Of a DNA stretch of 64,000 nt, positions 8,540 through 17,441 are shown in pieces. The stretch comes from Nocardiopsis ansamitocini (lineage in GTDB: Bacteria; Actinomycetota; Actinomycetes; Streptosporangiales; Streptosporangiaceae). Where the stretch lies: contig NZ_BSQG01000001.1 of NCBI RefSeq assembly GCF_030268225.1, positions 795,299 to 859,298 of the forward strand, in the 5' to 3' direction. Position 1 is the stretch's first letter. Each line of letters opens with the position of its first letter. The notes under the pieces are model-generated. The model saw nothing but the letters and a program-made list of their open reading frames with translations. It had not been told where the DNA came from and searched no databases. The position numbers and the translations under genes were made by a program.

Positions 8540-9460
8540 ATGGATGATCCGACTTTTTCCGACGACCACCAGTTGCGCCGTGTACTTCGCGAGGCGACGA
8601 TCCTGGTGGGGGCCGGTTACGCAATCGTCCTCCAGGTTGCGCATCCCGGTGTGGGCCAGGGGGTCTACGACCACAGCGATTTCGCGTCCCGCCCACTCGA
8701 CCGGCTCCGTGGGACCCTCACCTTCATCTATGGGGTGGTCTTCGGCACCAGGGAGGAAGCCGACCAAATCGGCCGAATCGTGCGGGCCATGCACAACAAG
8801 GTCACCGGCCCCGGGTATCACGCGCTCGACCCCGAGCTACAACTGTGGGTGGCCGCGACACTCTACGCATCGGCGCTGCGCACCCACGAGCTCTGTGTGG
8901 GTGCCCTCACCGAGGCGCAGAAGGACGAGATGTACGCCCAGGGCGCGGTGTTCGCCACCTCCTTGGGCTGTCCGGCCGAGCGGTGGCCGGCCGACCGGGT
9001 GGCGTTCGCCGCCTACTGGACCCGCACCATGCAGGACATGCACACCACGGACGCAACCCAGGCGGTCCTCCAGGAGCTGTTCCTTCCCGACAACGCACTG
9101 CTGCGTCCGGCTGCACGCGCACAGCGGTTCATCGCTACCGGTTTGCTCGCCCCGGAGCTGCGCGAAGAACTCAGCCTGGCCTGGAGCGCGCGGCACCAGC
9201 GCAGGTTCGACCGCTTGTTCGCCCTCGTACGGGCCGTTTATCCCCGGCTGCCGGTGATCCTGCGTACCGCGCCCAAAAACCTGTACATGCGGAGCATGCG
9301 CCGCAGGGCAGCACGCAACCGGCTCTACCACCGCCCCAAGGGGCACGTACGTACCTTGCGCGGCCTGGCCGCGGCACAGCGGGCAGCGGAGCTCCAGCGG
9401 CCGCAGAGCGGGGTCTCCCGGTTCCCCGAGGTTCGGCCGGAGAGCGAATCGGTCGGGTAG
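8540..9460 (+). CDS. DUF2236 / MpaB-like oxygenase family protein
   Basis: The 306-residue protein shows the DUF2236 signature: VAHPGVGQGVYDHSDF with two histidines near residues 35-46, then RLRGTLTFIYGVVFGTREEA, and a WVAATLYASAL segment. The family includes mpaB-type oxygenases and is related to the haem-containing rubber oxygenase (latex clearing protein). The substrate here cannot be deduced. The ATG at 8540 is one of three overlapping ATGs; the one at 8536 stops after three codons. It lies between comEC and holA in the same direction, with 70 and 124 bp gaps, and may have its own promoter. Confidence 0.82.
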   Translation: MDDPTFSDDHQLRRVLREATILVGAGYAIVLQVAHPGVGQGVYDHSDFASRPLDRLRGTLTFIYGVVFGTREEADQIGRIVRAMHNKVTGPGYHALDPELQLWVAATLYASALRTHELCVGALTEAQKDEMYAQGAVFATSLGCPAERWPADRVAFAAYWTRTMQDMHTTDATQAVLQELFLPDNALLRPAARAQRFIATGLLAPELREELSLAWSARHQRRFDRLFALVRAVYPRLPVILRTAPKNLYMRSMRRRAARNRLYHRPKGHVRTLRGLAAAQRAAELQRPQSGVSRFPEVRPESESVG

Positions 9461-9584
9461 CGGCCCACGGGTCCGCACACGGAACCCGGCGCCCCGGTTC
9501 CCTGTTGGCCACGCCCCGACCGCTTCAGAGGCGGCGTTGACGCGAGCGGGCCCGGTGGTCACCTCGGCATGGCATCCTGCTTGC

Positions 9585-10553
9585 ATGGCCTCCGCTTCCC
9601 TGCCTCCGCTGTCCGTCATCGTGGGCGACGAGGAACTCCTCGTCGACCGTGCGGTGGCCGAACTCGTCGCGGCGGCACGCACCGATGATCCAGACGTGGA
9701 CGTCCACGATCTTGTTCCTGCTCAGGTCAGCGCGGTGAAACTGGTGGAGGTGACCTCCCCCTCGCTGTTCGGGGAGCGACGCGTGGTGGTGTTGCGCTCC
9801 GCCCAGGACCTCACCAAGGAACCAGCCGGCCAGGTCACCGGGTACGTCACCGACCCGGCCGACGACGTCCTCCTGGTCCTGGTGCACGCGGGAGGTGCCA
9901 AGGGCAAGGCATTGCTGGACTCCGCCTTGAAAGCAGGGGCTCATCGAATCAACTGTGCCAAACCCACCAAGGCGACCGAACGGCTCAAGTTCGTCAAGGA
10001 CGAGTTCTCCCGTGCCAAACGTCAGATCGCCCCGGATGCCGCCCAGGCGCTGATGGACGCGGTCGGCAGTGATCTGCGCGAGCTGGCCGCCGCCTGTACC
10101 CAACTGGTCGCCGACACCGAAGGGCGCGTGGACATGGCCGCCGTGGCCCGCTACCACAGCGGTCGGGCCGAGGCATCGGGGTTCACCGTGGCCGACCGCA
10201 CGGTGGAGGGCCGGCTTCCCGAGGCCCTCGAACAACTGCGGTGGTCGTTGTCGGTGGGAATGGCACCGGTACTGATCAACAGCGCGCTTGCCAGCGCGGT
10301 GCGCGGTATCGCGGTGGCCGCGCAACCACCGCGTGGAATGGCGGAGGCCGAACTCGCCAAGCGGGCCAAGGTTCCGCCGTGGAAGCTCAAGACGCTGCGC
10401 CAGCAGGCCCGCGGCTGGACCCCGCAGGGGGTGGCGTATGCGTTGCGCGTGGTGGCGGAGACCGATGCGCTGATCAAGGGGGCGGGCCGCGATCCGGCCT
10501 ACGCCCTGGAGCGCGCGGTCATCGAGATCGCCACGGGACGCGCCCGTCGCTGA
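9585..10553 (+). CDS. holA: DNA polymerase III, delta subunit
   Basis: From ATG 9585 the protein has 322 residues (MASASLPPLSVIVGDEELLVDRAV). The N-terminal AAA+-like fold, ERRVVVLRSAQDL, and the C-terminal helical collar with FTVADRTVEGRLPEALEQLRW and KVPPWKLKTLRQQARGW are typical of actinobacterial delta. It loads the beta clamp as part of the clamp-loader complex. The upstream in-frame ATG at 9537 would add 16 unconserved residues. The order comEA-comEC-holA close to rpsT and lepA is a common actinobacterial arrangement. It converges with hutI, leaving only 23 bp between the stop codons. Confidence 0.95.
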   Translation: MASASLPPLSVIVGDEELLVDRAVAELVAAARTDDPDVDVHDLVPAQVSAVKLVEVTSPSLFGERRVVVLRSAQDLTKEPAGQVTGYVTDPADDVLLVLVHAGGAKGKALLDSALKAGAHRINCAKPTKATERLKFVKDEFSRAKRQIAPDAAQALMDAVGSDLRELAAACTQLVADTEGRVDMAAVARYHSGRAEASGFTVADRTVEGRLPEALEQLRWSLSVGMAPVLINSALASAVRGIAVAAQPPRGMAEAELAKRAKVPPWKLKTLRQQARGWTPQGVAYALRVVAETDALIKGAGRDPAYALERAVIEIATGRARR

Positions 10554-10576
10554 CGCGGAAGGACCCGGGCGGGCGT

Positions 10577-11785
10577 CTAGCGGATGTTCTCCCCGCCGCG
10601 CCACACCCGCATGGCCTTGAGCCCGTGGGCCCAGGCGAACGCGCCCTCGTGATCGGCATCCCACTGGACGATGTCGGCGAGCCTTCCCGGGGCGATGAGC
10701 CCGCGGTCGTGGGCGTTGAGGGCTGTGGCACCGCCGACGGTGGCCGCGCGCAGTGCCTCGTGGACGCTGAGCCCGTACAACGAGATGGCCATGGATATGA
10801 CCAGCGACATCATCGTGGATCCCGACTGCGCGGGGTTGTGGTCGGTACCGAGCGCCACCGGGACGCCGTGGTCGAGCAGGGAACGCACCGGCGGGGTACG
10901 GCGCTCGTACATGGAGGCCGTGGGGCAGATGACAACAGGGGTACTGGATTTGGCCAGTGCCAGGAGGTCGTCGTCATCGGTCTCGTGCAGCAGATCCACC
11001 GAGGAGCACTGCATGTCGGCGGCCATGCGGACCGCGCCGTGCCGGGGTTTGGCACAGGCGTGCATACGGGTCTGGAGTCCGTTGGAGCGTCCCATGGACA
11101 GCAGCCAGCGCGCGTCCTCGGGGGTGAACTGACGACTGTCGCAGTAGACGTCCACTCCGTCGGCGCCGGCCTGGGCCGCGTCGCCCAGCCATGACCCGAC
11201 CGCCTGGACGTAATCACGGGGACGGCCGAAGTACTCCGGGGGCACCGCATGGGCGGCGAAGAAGGTGACGTGGAGCCGGGGCATGCCCGGTTCTTCCTCG
11301 AGCGACCGCAGCAGCCGTACATCGGCGAGCTCGCCGTCGCGGGTCAGGTGGTACCCGGTCTTGGCCTCGACCGTGGTGGTTCCCCACAACAACCAGTGCC
11401 GGAGCCGGTCGCGCACGTCGTTGCACAGGGTCCAGGGATCGGTGCCACGGGTCACGGTAACGGTGGACGCCACGCCGCCGCCCGCGGCAGTGATCTCTGC
11501 GTCCGAGGCGCCGCTGGAGCGCATCATGACTTCGGCCCAGCGGTTGCCCGCGTAGACGGGGTGGGTGTGGGCGTCGATCAAACCGGGGGTGACGAGACCG
11601 CCACCGGCGTTCTCGATCTTGTCGGCGTCCACGATGTTGTCGATCACACCGGGGATGCTCTGAGGGAGTTCGGACGCCGGACCGACCCAGGCAATCCGGT
11701 CGTGCTGGACGATGATCGCAGCGTTACTGATCAGGTCGGTGCCTGTCCATAGTCGCCCGATATTCGTCAGCAGTCGTACCGTCAT
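10577..11785 (-). CDS. hutI: Imidazolonepropionase
   Basis: The 402-residue amidohydrolase carries the metal-binding HTHPVYAGNR (residues about 71-80) and FFAAHAVPPEYFGR, DVYCDSRQFTPEDARWLL, MHACAKPRHGAVRMAADM and GTDHNPAQSGS of HutI. It hydrolyses 4-imidazolone-5-propanoate to N-formimino-glutamate, the third step of histidine degradation. No hutH, hutU or later hut gene lies in the window. The upstream region (11786-11900) has TGATAACT on the minus strand as a weak -10-like element. Confidence 0.95.
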   Translation of the reverse strand: MTVRLLTNIGRLWTGTDLISNAAIIVQHDRIAWVGPASELPQSIPGVIDNIVDADKIENAGGGLVTPGLIDAHTHPVYAGNRWAEVMMRSSGASDAEITAAGGGVASTVTVTRGTDPWTLCNDVRDRLRHWLLWGTTTVEAKTGYHLTRDGELADVRLLRSLEEEPGMPRLHVTFFAAHAVPPEYFGRPRDYVQAVGSWLGDAAQAGADGVDVYCDSRQFTPEDARWLLSMGRSNGLQTRMHACAKPRHGAVRMAADMQCSSVDLLHETDDDDLLALAKSSTPVVICPTASMYERRTPPVRSLLDHGVPVALGTDHNPAQSGSTMMSLVISMAISLYGLSVHEALRAATVGGATALNAHDRGLIAPGRLADIVQWDADHEGAFAWAHGLKAMRVWRGGENIR

Positions 11786-12007
11786 CGTCTCACCGCTCGC
11801 CCGCCCGCGTTGTCACGGCCTCCCGCCCCACACGGTTGCACGGGGACAGTTATCACACGACCTCATATGCCGATTTATGGTGATGCCCAGGCCGCTTCGA
11901 GGGGAAGGAATCCGGGCGGCCGGTGAAGGCCCTTAGGGCCCCACCTCACGTTGGTGAAGGCAACCGTAGTTCATAGCGAGATCGGATGTACACCTCTGCC
12001 GGCAAAC

Positions 12008-12045
12008 AGCGATGGCGGAACACCCGTGGGAGTTCCGCCGTCGCT
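12008..12045 (-). terminator. Hairpin terminator after hflX
   Basis: A 14-bp stem (12008-12021 with 12032-12045) contains one G-T wobble and a 10-nt loop. It begins 25 bp past the hflX stop codon; on the minus strand it is followed by GTTTG. Confidence 0.65.
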
Positions 12046-12069
12046 AGGCGTACTGGCAGGCCCGGACCG

Positions 12070-13578
12070 CTAGATCTGCGCGGTAGCGTACTCGTCGAGC
12101 TGATTGGCCAGCATCTCGGGTACCCATGCGTGCAGAGCGGTGCCGGACTCGGTGTGCTTCTCGCTGAGGATACGTCCCTCTTCGTACACTCTGGACACCA
12201 AATCGCCCCGCTGATAAGGCACCAGAGCCCGAACCTCGCGCTCAAGCTGGGGCAACGCACCCGAGATCGAATCAATCAATTCATCGATGCCCTGCCCCGT
12301 CCGCGCCGAGACCTCGACGGCACCCGGCAGACGGGTCCGCAGCTGTTTGAGCACGGTGGAATCGGCCGCATCGGTCTTGTTGATGACGATCAGCTCGGGA
12401 ACATCCGAGGCATCGATGTCGGCGAGAACCTCGCGAACCGAGGCGAGCTGCTGCTCGGGGTCGGGGTGCGAGCCGTCCACGACGTGCACGATCAGGTCGG
12501 CGTCGGCGACTTCTTCCAGTGTGGAACGAAACGCCTCGACCAATTGGTGCGGCAGGTGCCGGACGAAACCGACGGTGTCACTGAGCGTGAACGCGCGGCC
12601 GTCGGGGGTACGCGCCTGACGAACGGTGGGGTCCAGCGTGGCGAAAAGGGCGTTCTCCACCAACACCCCCGCGCCGGTGAGTCGGTTGAGCAGGCTGGAC
12701 TTGCCGGCGTTGGTGTAGCCGGCGATTGTCACTGCCGGCACCTGCCGGGTACGCCGCTTGTCGCGCTTGATGTCACGGGCGACCGACATGTGTTGCAGTT
12801 GCCTGCGCAGCCTGGCCATCTTGGCGTTGATCCGTCGACGATCGGTCTCGATCTTGGTCTCACCAGGGCCACGCAGCCCGACACCGCCGTTGCCACCGCC
12901 TCCACCGGCACCACCGCCCTGTCGGGACAGCGAGTCGCCCCAGCCGCGCAGGCGGGGCAGGAGGTAGGAGAGCTGGGCGAGCTCGACCTGGGCCTTGCCC
13001 TCGCGACTCCGCGCGTGCTGGGCGAAGATGTCGAGGATCAGGGCGGTGCGGTCGATCACCTTGACCTTCACGACCTCCTCCAGCTGGCGCAGCTGGCCGG
13101 GGGTGAGCTCACCGTCGCAGATCACGGTGTCGGCGCCGGTGCTCTCCACGATGTCGCGGAGTTCCACCGCCTTGCCGCTGCCGACGTAGGTCGCGGGGTC
13201 GGGCTTGGAGCGACGCTGGGTCACGCCTTCCAGGACCATCGCCCCGGCGGTTTCGGCGAGTTGCTTGAGCTCGACAAGTGAGTTGTCCGCGTCCAGCTGG
13301 GTTCCGCTGGTCCAGACACCGATGAGGACGACGCGCTCAAGGCGCAGCGACCGGTACTCGACCTCGGTGACGTCCTGAAGCTCGGTGGAGAGCCCGGCGA
13401 CACGGCGTAGCGCGTGGCGCTCCTCGAGTTCGAGTTGGCCCTGGTCGGGAACGTCGGAACCGCGGCGGCTCTCCGCGTAGGTCACTCCATCGGCATCTGC
13501 GTCGTCGATGACGATCGCGTCGCGCTCGGCGTCATCGCCGTCGAAGGGATCGTGGTCATTGAGAGCAGTGCGTGTCAT
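12070..13578 (-). CDS. hflX: GTPase HflX, ribosome-associated
   Basis: With ATG 13578 the protein has 502 residues. The HflX N-terminal domain (ERVVLIGVW, AETAGAMVLEGVTQRR, YVGSGKAVEL) is followed by the Gly-rich loop (GGGAGGGGGN) and the GTPase domain with G1 GYTNAGKSSLLNRL, DTVGFVRHLPHQLV and NKTD. HflX splits stalled 70S ribosomes and rescues them under stress. The reading frame stays open to 14247, but the upstream part is antisense to aceB and lacks conservation. ATG 13584 is an alternative start two codons earlier. An acidic 60-residue N-terminal stretch precedes the conserved domain. Confidence 0.95.
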   Translation of the reverse strand: MTRTALNDHDPFDGDDAERDAIVIDDADADGVTYAESRRGSDVPDQGQLELEERHALRRVAGLSTELQDVTEVEYRSLRLERVVLIGVWTSGTQLDADNSLVELKQLAETAGAMVLEGVTQRRSKPDPATYVGSGKAVELRDIVESTGADTVICDGELTPGQLRQLEEVVKVKVIDRTALILDIFAQHARSREGKAQVELAQLSYLLPRLRGWGDSLSRQGGGAGGGGGNGGVGLRGPGETKIETDRRRINAKMARLRRQLQHMSVARDIKRDKRRTRQVPAVTIAGYTNAGKSSLLNRLTGAGVLVENALFATLDPTVRQARTPDGRAFTLSDTVGFVRHLPHQLVEAFRSTLEEVADADLIVHVVDGSHPDPEQQLASVREVLADIDASDVPELIVINKTDAADSTVLKQLRTRLPGAVEVSARTGQGIDELIDSISGALPQLEREVRALVPYQRGDLVSRVYEEGRILSEKHTESGTALHAWVPEMLANQLDEYATAQI

Positions 13579-13808
13579 ATCCATCCAGGAAGTAGTAACG
13601 CTCGGAGTACCGCGGTTTCTTCCCCGATCGTCCCATGCGGCTCGGGGAACGGCACCTGCATTTTTGCCGGTGACCCCATGCCGCTTGCGTGCCCGTCGAG
13701 GCATGGGTGAATCGGAAGGACCATCGTTTTTACCGTCGCTTGGCGCGAAAAGAACACGGTTCCTGCTGCTGGGAACAAATTTCGCCACCTTGCCCGGTGG
13801 GCACAGCG

Positions 13809-13837
13809 TTGACCACGCCTTGCCGGCAGAGTAGCGT
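13809..13837 (+). promoter_or_regulatory. Candidate aceB promoter
   Basis: TTGACC (13809-13814) and TAGCGT (13832-13837) are separated by 17 bp, a good match to actinobacterial vegetative promoters (TTGAC / TAnnnT). It lies 52 bp upstream of the aceB start codon. Confidence 0.6.
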
Positions 13838-13841
13838 CGGA

Positions 13842-13876
13842 TTCCGCATCCCAGAATAAAATTTCGCTTTGCGGAA
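13842..13876. repeat. Inverted repeat in the aceB leader, possible operator
   Basis: TTCCGCA (13842-13848) and TGCGGAA (13870-13876) are perfect inverted 7-mers 21 bp apart. They begin 5 bp after the -10 box, which is a usual place for a repressor site. Malate synthase is regulated with carbon source in actinobacteria, and in Streptomyces an IclR-type regulator acts on a malate synthase gene; the identity of the regulator here is unknown. Confidence 0.45.
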
Positions 13877-13888
13877 GGCAGGGTTTTC

Positions 13889-15487
13889 ATGGGCGCCACC
13901 ACCGGAGTCGAGGTCACCGGCCCGCTGCACGACCGGTACGACGAGATCCTCACCGATGAGGCCCTCGAACTGATCGCCGGTCTGCACCGCACGTTCGAGG
14001 CGCGCCGCCAAGAACTGCTCGCCGAACGCAGGCATCGCCAGGACCAGATCTCAAACGGCTCCGACCTTGACTTTCTCACCGAGACCACGGACGTGCGCGC
14101 CGACTCCGACTGGCGCGTGGCCCCGCCGGCACCGGGCATCGTGGACCGCCGCGTGGAGATCACCGGCCCGACCGACCGGAAGACGACCGTCAACGCCCTC
14201 AACTCCGGGGCGAAGGTGTGGCTGGCCGACTTCGAGGACGCCAACACCCCTTTGTGGGAAAATATGGTCGACGGTCAGCTCAACCTGCGCGACGCCCTCG
14301 ATCGCACGATCGACTTCACCAGCCCCCAGGGCAAGTCCTACGCGCTCAAGGACGACTCCGAACTGGCCACCATCGTCGTGCGCCCCCGTGGCTGGCACCT
14401 CGACGAGAAGCACATCCTGGTCGACGGCCGGCGGGTCAGCGGAGGCATCGTCGACTTCGCCCTGTACCTCTTCCACTGCGGTCGCCGCCAACTCGCCAAG
14501 GGCAAGGGGCCCTACTTCTACCTTCCCAAGCTGCAAGGGCACCGCGAGGCCCGGCTGTGGAACGAGATCTTCGTCCGTGCCCAGGCCGAGCTCGGCATCG
14601 AGCGCGGAACCATTCGTGCCACCGTCCTGATCGAGACCATCCCCGCGGCCTTCGAGATGGAGGAGATCCTCTACGAGCTGCGCGAACACTCCGCGGGCCT
14701 CAACGCCGGGCGCTGGGACTACCTGTTCAGCATCATCAAGACGCACCGCACCCGGGGCAGCCGCTTCCTGCTGCCCGAACGCAACGCCGTGACGATGACC
14801 GCGCCGTTCATGCGCGCCTACACCGAGCTGCTGGTCAAGACCTGCCATCGGCGCGGGGCCCACGCGATCGGCGGCATGGCAGCGTTCATTCCCAGTCGCC
14901 GCGACGCAGAGGTCAACAAAGTCGCCCTCGCCAAAGTCCGCGAGGACAAGTCCCGTGAATCCGGCGACGGCTTCGACGGCTCCTGGGTCGCCCACCCCGA
15001 CCTGGTGCCGATCGCGCGAGAGGTCTTCGACGACGTTCTGGGGGACGAGCCCAACCAGATCCACCGACAGCGCGACGACGTGCACGTCTCGGGCGCGGAC
15101 CTGCTGGACGTGGCCGGCGCCGGAGGCGGGGTCACCGAGGCCGGCCTGCGCTCCAACGTCAACGTGGCCCTGCAGTACCTCGCGGCGTGGCTGGGCGGCA
15201 ACGGCGCCGTGGCCGTCCACAACCTGATGGAGGACACGGCGACCGCCGAGATCTCGCGCTCCCAGATCTGGCAATGGCTGCACAACGACGTCGCTCTGGA
15301 CGACGGCACACCGGTGACAAAGGAACTGGTCGAACGTCTGATCCACGAGGAACTGACGGCGATCCGCGCGACGGACAGGCTCGACCCGGCGCTACTGGAC
15401 CGGGCGAGCGCCCTGTTCACCGATGTCGCACTGGACGACGACTACGCCGACTTCCTCACTCTTCCCGCCTACGAGCAGATGCCCTGA
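13889..15487 (+). CDS. aceB: Malate synthase A
   Basis: The 532-residue protein matches malate synthase A in length and motifs: GAKVWLADFEDANTPLW, VVRPRGWHLDEKH, GPYFYLPKLQ, TVLIETIPAAFEMEEILYEL, GLNAGRWDYLFSIIK and the C-terminal SRSQIWQW. It condenses glyoxylate with acetyl-CoA to give malate. No isocitrate lyase gene is in the window, so the glyoxylate may come from a glyoxylate shunt encoded elsewhere or from purine breakdown. It has its own promoter region. Its stop codon is 45 bp from that of the convergent binding-protein gene. Confidence 0.97.
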   Translation: MGATTGVEVTGPLHDRYDEILTDEALELIAGLHRTFEARRQELLAERRHRQDQISNGSDLDFLTETTDVRADSDWRVAPPAPGIVDRRVEITGPTDRKTTVNALNSGAKVWLADFEDANTPLWENMVDGQLNLRDALDRTIDFTSPQGKSYALKDDSELATIVVRPRGWHLDEKHILVDGRRVSGGIVDFALYLFHCGRRQLAKGKGPYFYLPKLQGHREARLWNEIFVRAQAELGIERGTIRATVLIETIPAAFEMEEILYELREHSAGLNAGRWDYLFSIIKTHRTRGSRFLLPERNAVTMTAPFMRAYTELLVKTCHRRGAHAIGGMAAFIPSRRDAEVNKVALAKVREDKSRESGDGFDGSWVAHPDLVPIAREVFDDVLGDEPNQIHRQRDDVHVSGADLLDVAGAGGGVTEAGLRSNVNVALQYLAAWLGGNGAVAVHNLMEDTATAEISRSQIWQWLHNDVALDDGTPVTKELVERLIHEELTAIRATDRLDPALLDRASALFTDVALDDDYADFLTLPAYEQMP

Positions 15488-15531
15488 GCGCTCCGGTCCG
15501 GCAGCCGTCGGTGCAGGGGCGCAGCCGGCCG

Positions 15532-17265
15532 CTACGGCGCTCCGGCCGACGCCCCGTCATCGGTGGTGTAGCCGATGTCTGCGTAGTCGAGGCCACCGAA
15601 CCCGGAAGCGCCGACGTTGGCGAGATCGGTGCGGGTGGCCACGAGCTCGGGGCGCTGGTAGAGCGGCAGGGTATGGCCGGCCTCCCACAACAGCCGGTCG
15701 GCCTCGTTGAGGCGGCGCAGCGCGGCGTCGGGTTCCAGTTCTTCCAGTGCTCCCGCGAGGGCCCCGTCGATCTCGGGCGAACCGATCCGGGCGACGTTGG
15801 ACCCCCACTTGTCCTGGCCGTCCGGCGTGGTGACGGCGTTGGACCACTGGTAGAGGAACTCGGAGGCGGGGAAACCGCCCCCGGAGTTGACGAAGGCGAC
15901 CATGTCGTAATCGCCGGGCAATACGTAACCACCGAACAACTGGTCACCGGGAACGGCTTCGATACGAACCTCGATCCCGATCTCGGCGAGCATCGCCTGG
16001 ACGAGTTCTGCCTCGTTCTGGGCAGGGGCGAAGCCCTGGGGCACGAGGAAACGCAACGTCAGCGACTGGCCCTGCCGGGTGCGCACCGCTCCCGGCTCGG
16101 GTGCGCGCCAGCCTGCGCCGTCCAGCAGTTCGGCTGCCCGCTCGGGGTCGTAGGTGCCCCACTTCCCGCTGTTGTCGACATATCCCTTCTGGTTGGGGGC
16201 GAGGAAGTGGTTGCCCAACACCGAGGACGGCCAGTCGATCGCGCTGAACGCCGAATTGGCGATGGCCTCGCGGTCGATGCCCAGGAAAACGGCGTGGCGC
16301 ACGTCAACGTCGCTGAGCGCCGGACTCTGGCCGTTGAGGGTGATGTGACGGTAGTCGGGCGCCAGCGCCGCGCGGACCTCCCCGCCGGAGGCGGTCTTGA
16401 CCCGCTGGTAGGACGCGGCGTCCACGGCGACGGCGTAGACGTCGATGCCACCGTCCAGGAAGGCGGCGTCCAACGCGTCAGGGGACAGCGAGCGAAAGAC
16501 GATCCGGTCGAGCTTGGCAGGTTCCCCCCACCAGGAGTCGTCCCGCGCGAGTGTGACGGTCTGGGCAGAGGGGTCGATCGCGTCGAGGGCGAACGGGCCC
16601 GCCGTGACCGGGATCCGGTCCAGGTAACCGGAGTTGAACGCCTCCGGGTCCGCGGAGTAGTCGGCGGGAAGCAGGTTCTGGAACAAGGCCGCGTAGTCGG
16701 CGAAAGGCTCGTCGAAGGTGATGACGACCTCGTGGTCGTCCGCACCCGCGCGCACGTCGGCGATACGGCTGTAGCCGACCTCGCCGAGCACCTGGTAGTC
16801 GGGGTCGGAGCCGGACAGCGCATCGACCATGGCAGCGTAGTCGCGCCAGGTGATGGGGGCGCCGGTGGACCACCGTGCGCGGGGCTCCAGGGTAAGGGTC
16901 ACGACCTGGGTGGGGTCGGTGACGACCTGGACGTCGGTCACATAGTCGGGGTCGGGGTGGGCACGACCCGTTTCGTCGATGTGAAACGGTGCGGGCAGCA
17001 GACCGCGCAGGACGGTGGAGACCGTGCTGAGGTTGCCGGCGGGATGGTGGGGGTTCCACTGGGCGGGCAGTTCGTTGATCCCCCAGCGCAGCGTGCCGCC
17101 ATCGGCGAGTTGGCCGCGCTCGACGGGATTGATCTCGGCCGAGGGCAGAGCGGCGGGATCGACCAAGGGCGGGCCGGGGACCTGGGAATCGCATCCGGAC
17201 AGGGCGACGACCAGCGCCATCAAGGCAGCGCCCCCGACGCCGGCCCGTAGTTTCGCTAACCGCAC
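15532..17265 (-). CDS. Peptide/nickel-type ABC transporter substrate-binding lipoprotein (SBP family 5)
   Basis: From GTG 17265 the protein has 577 residues and a lipoprotein signal (RLAKLRAGVGGAALMALVVALSGC splits here as basic start, hydrophobic core and lipobox LSGC). GGGGGA lies 5 nt upstream. Family-5 hallmarks include LRWGINELPAQWNPHH, SALFQNLLPADY-like segments and the DVRHAVFLGIDREAIANSAF helix. It should capture peptides or similar solutes outside the membrane. An alternative GTG at 17445 overlaps the upstream permease stop as GTGA but would place 60 non-signal residues in front. The ABC system is incomplete: there is one permease and no ATPase nearby. Confidence 0.88.
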   Translation of the reverse strand: MRLAKLRAGVGGAALMALVVALSGCDSQVPGPPLVDPAALPSAEINPVERGQLADGGTLRWGINELPAQWNPHHPAGNLSTVSTVLRGLLPAPFHIDETGRAHPDPDYVTDVQVVTDPTQVVTLTLEPRARWSTGAPITWRDYAAMVDALSGSDPDYQVLGEVGYSRIADVRAGADDHEVVITFDEPFADYAALFQNLLPADYSADPEAFNSGYLDRIPVTAGPFALDAIDPSAQTVTLARDDSWWGEPAKLDRIVFRSLSPDALDAAFLDGGIDVYAVAVDAASYQRVKTASGGEVRAALAPDYRHITLNGQSPALSDVDVRHAVFLGIDREAIANSAFSAIDWPSSVLGNHFLAPNQKGYVDNSGKWGTYDPERAAELLDGAGWRAPEPGAVRTRQGQSLTLRFLVPQGFAPAQNEAELVQAMLAEIGIEVRIEAVPGDQLFGGYVLPGDYDMVAFVNSGGGFPASEFLYQWSNAVTTPDGQDKWGSNVARIGSPEIDGALAGALEELEPDAALRRLNEADRLLWEAGHTLPLYQRPELVATRTDLANVGASGFGGLDYADIGYTTDDGASAGAP

Positions 17266-17361
17266 CTGATCCCCCAAATGCCGTGGTGTTTCGGAGACCC
17301 TCCCGCGGGACCGACCCGCGGCAGCCAACCGGGCTAACGGCGCCATTGGAACAATTGGGAA

Positions 17362-17367
17362 ATAATA
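17362..17367 (-). promoter_or_regulatory. Weak -10-like box before the peptide-binding-protein gene
   Basis: TATTAT on the minus strand (17367 down to 17362) lies in an AT-rich patch within the 176-bp gap between permease and binding-protein genes. No good -35 box accompanies it. If active, it would give the binding-protein gene its own transcript starting about 85 nt before GTG 17265 and would support that start. Confidence 0.25.
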
Positions 17368-17441
17368 CTGCGCTCCGGACAGGCCAATGGTGGCCCGGGT
17401 GGGATCCCCGCCCTTGGCGCCGATCCGTCCCGGAACGGGAC

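Larger units (their letters stand above)
13579..13888. promoter_or_regulatory. hflX-aceB divergent intergenic region
   Basis: This 310-bp stretch separates two divergent genes. The aceB side holds a promoter and an inverted repeat, listed separately. On the hflX side no clear -10/-35 pair was found. A short frame starting MGESEGPSFLP near 13703 has GAGG almost abutting its ATG and no recognisable product; it is not called as a gene. Confidence 0.4.
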
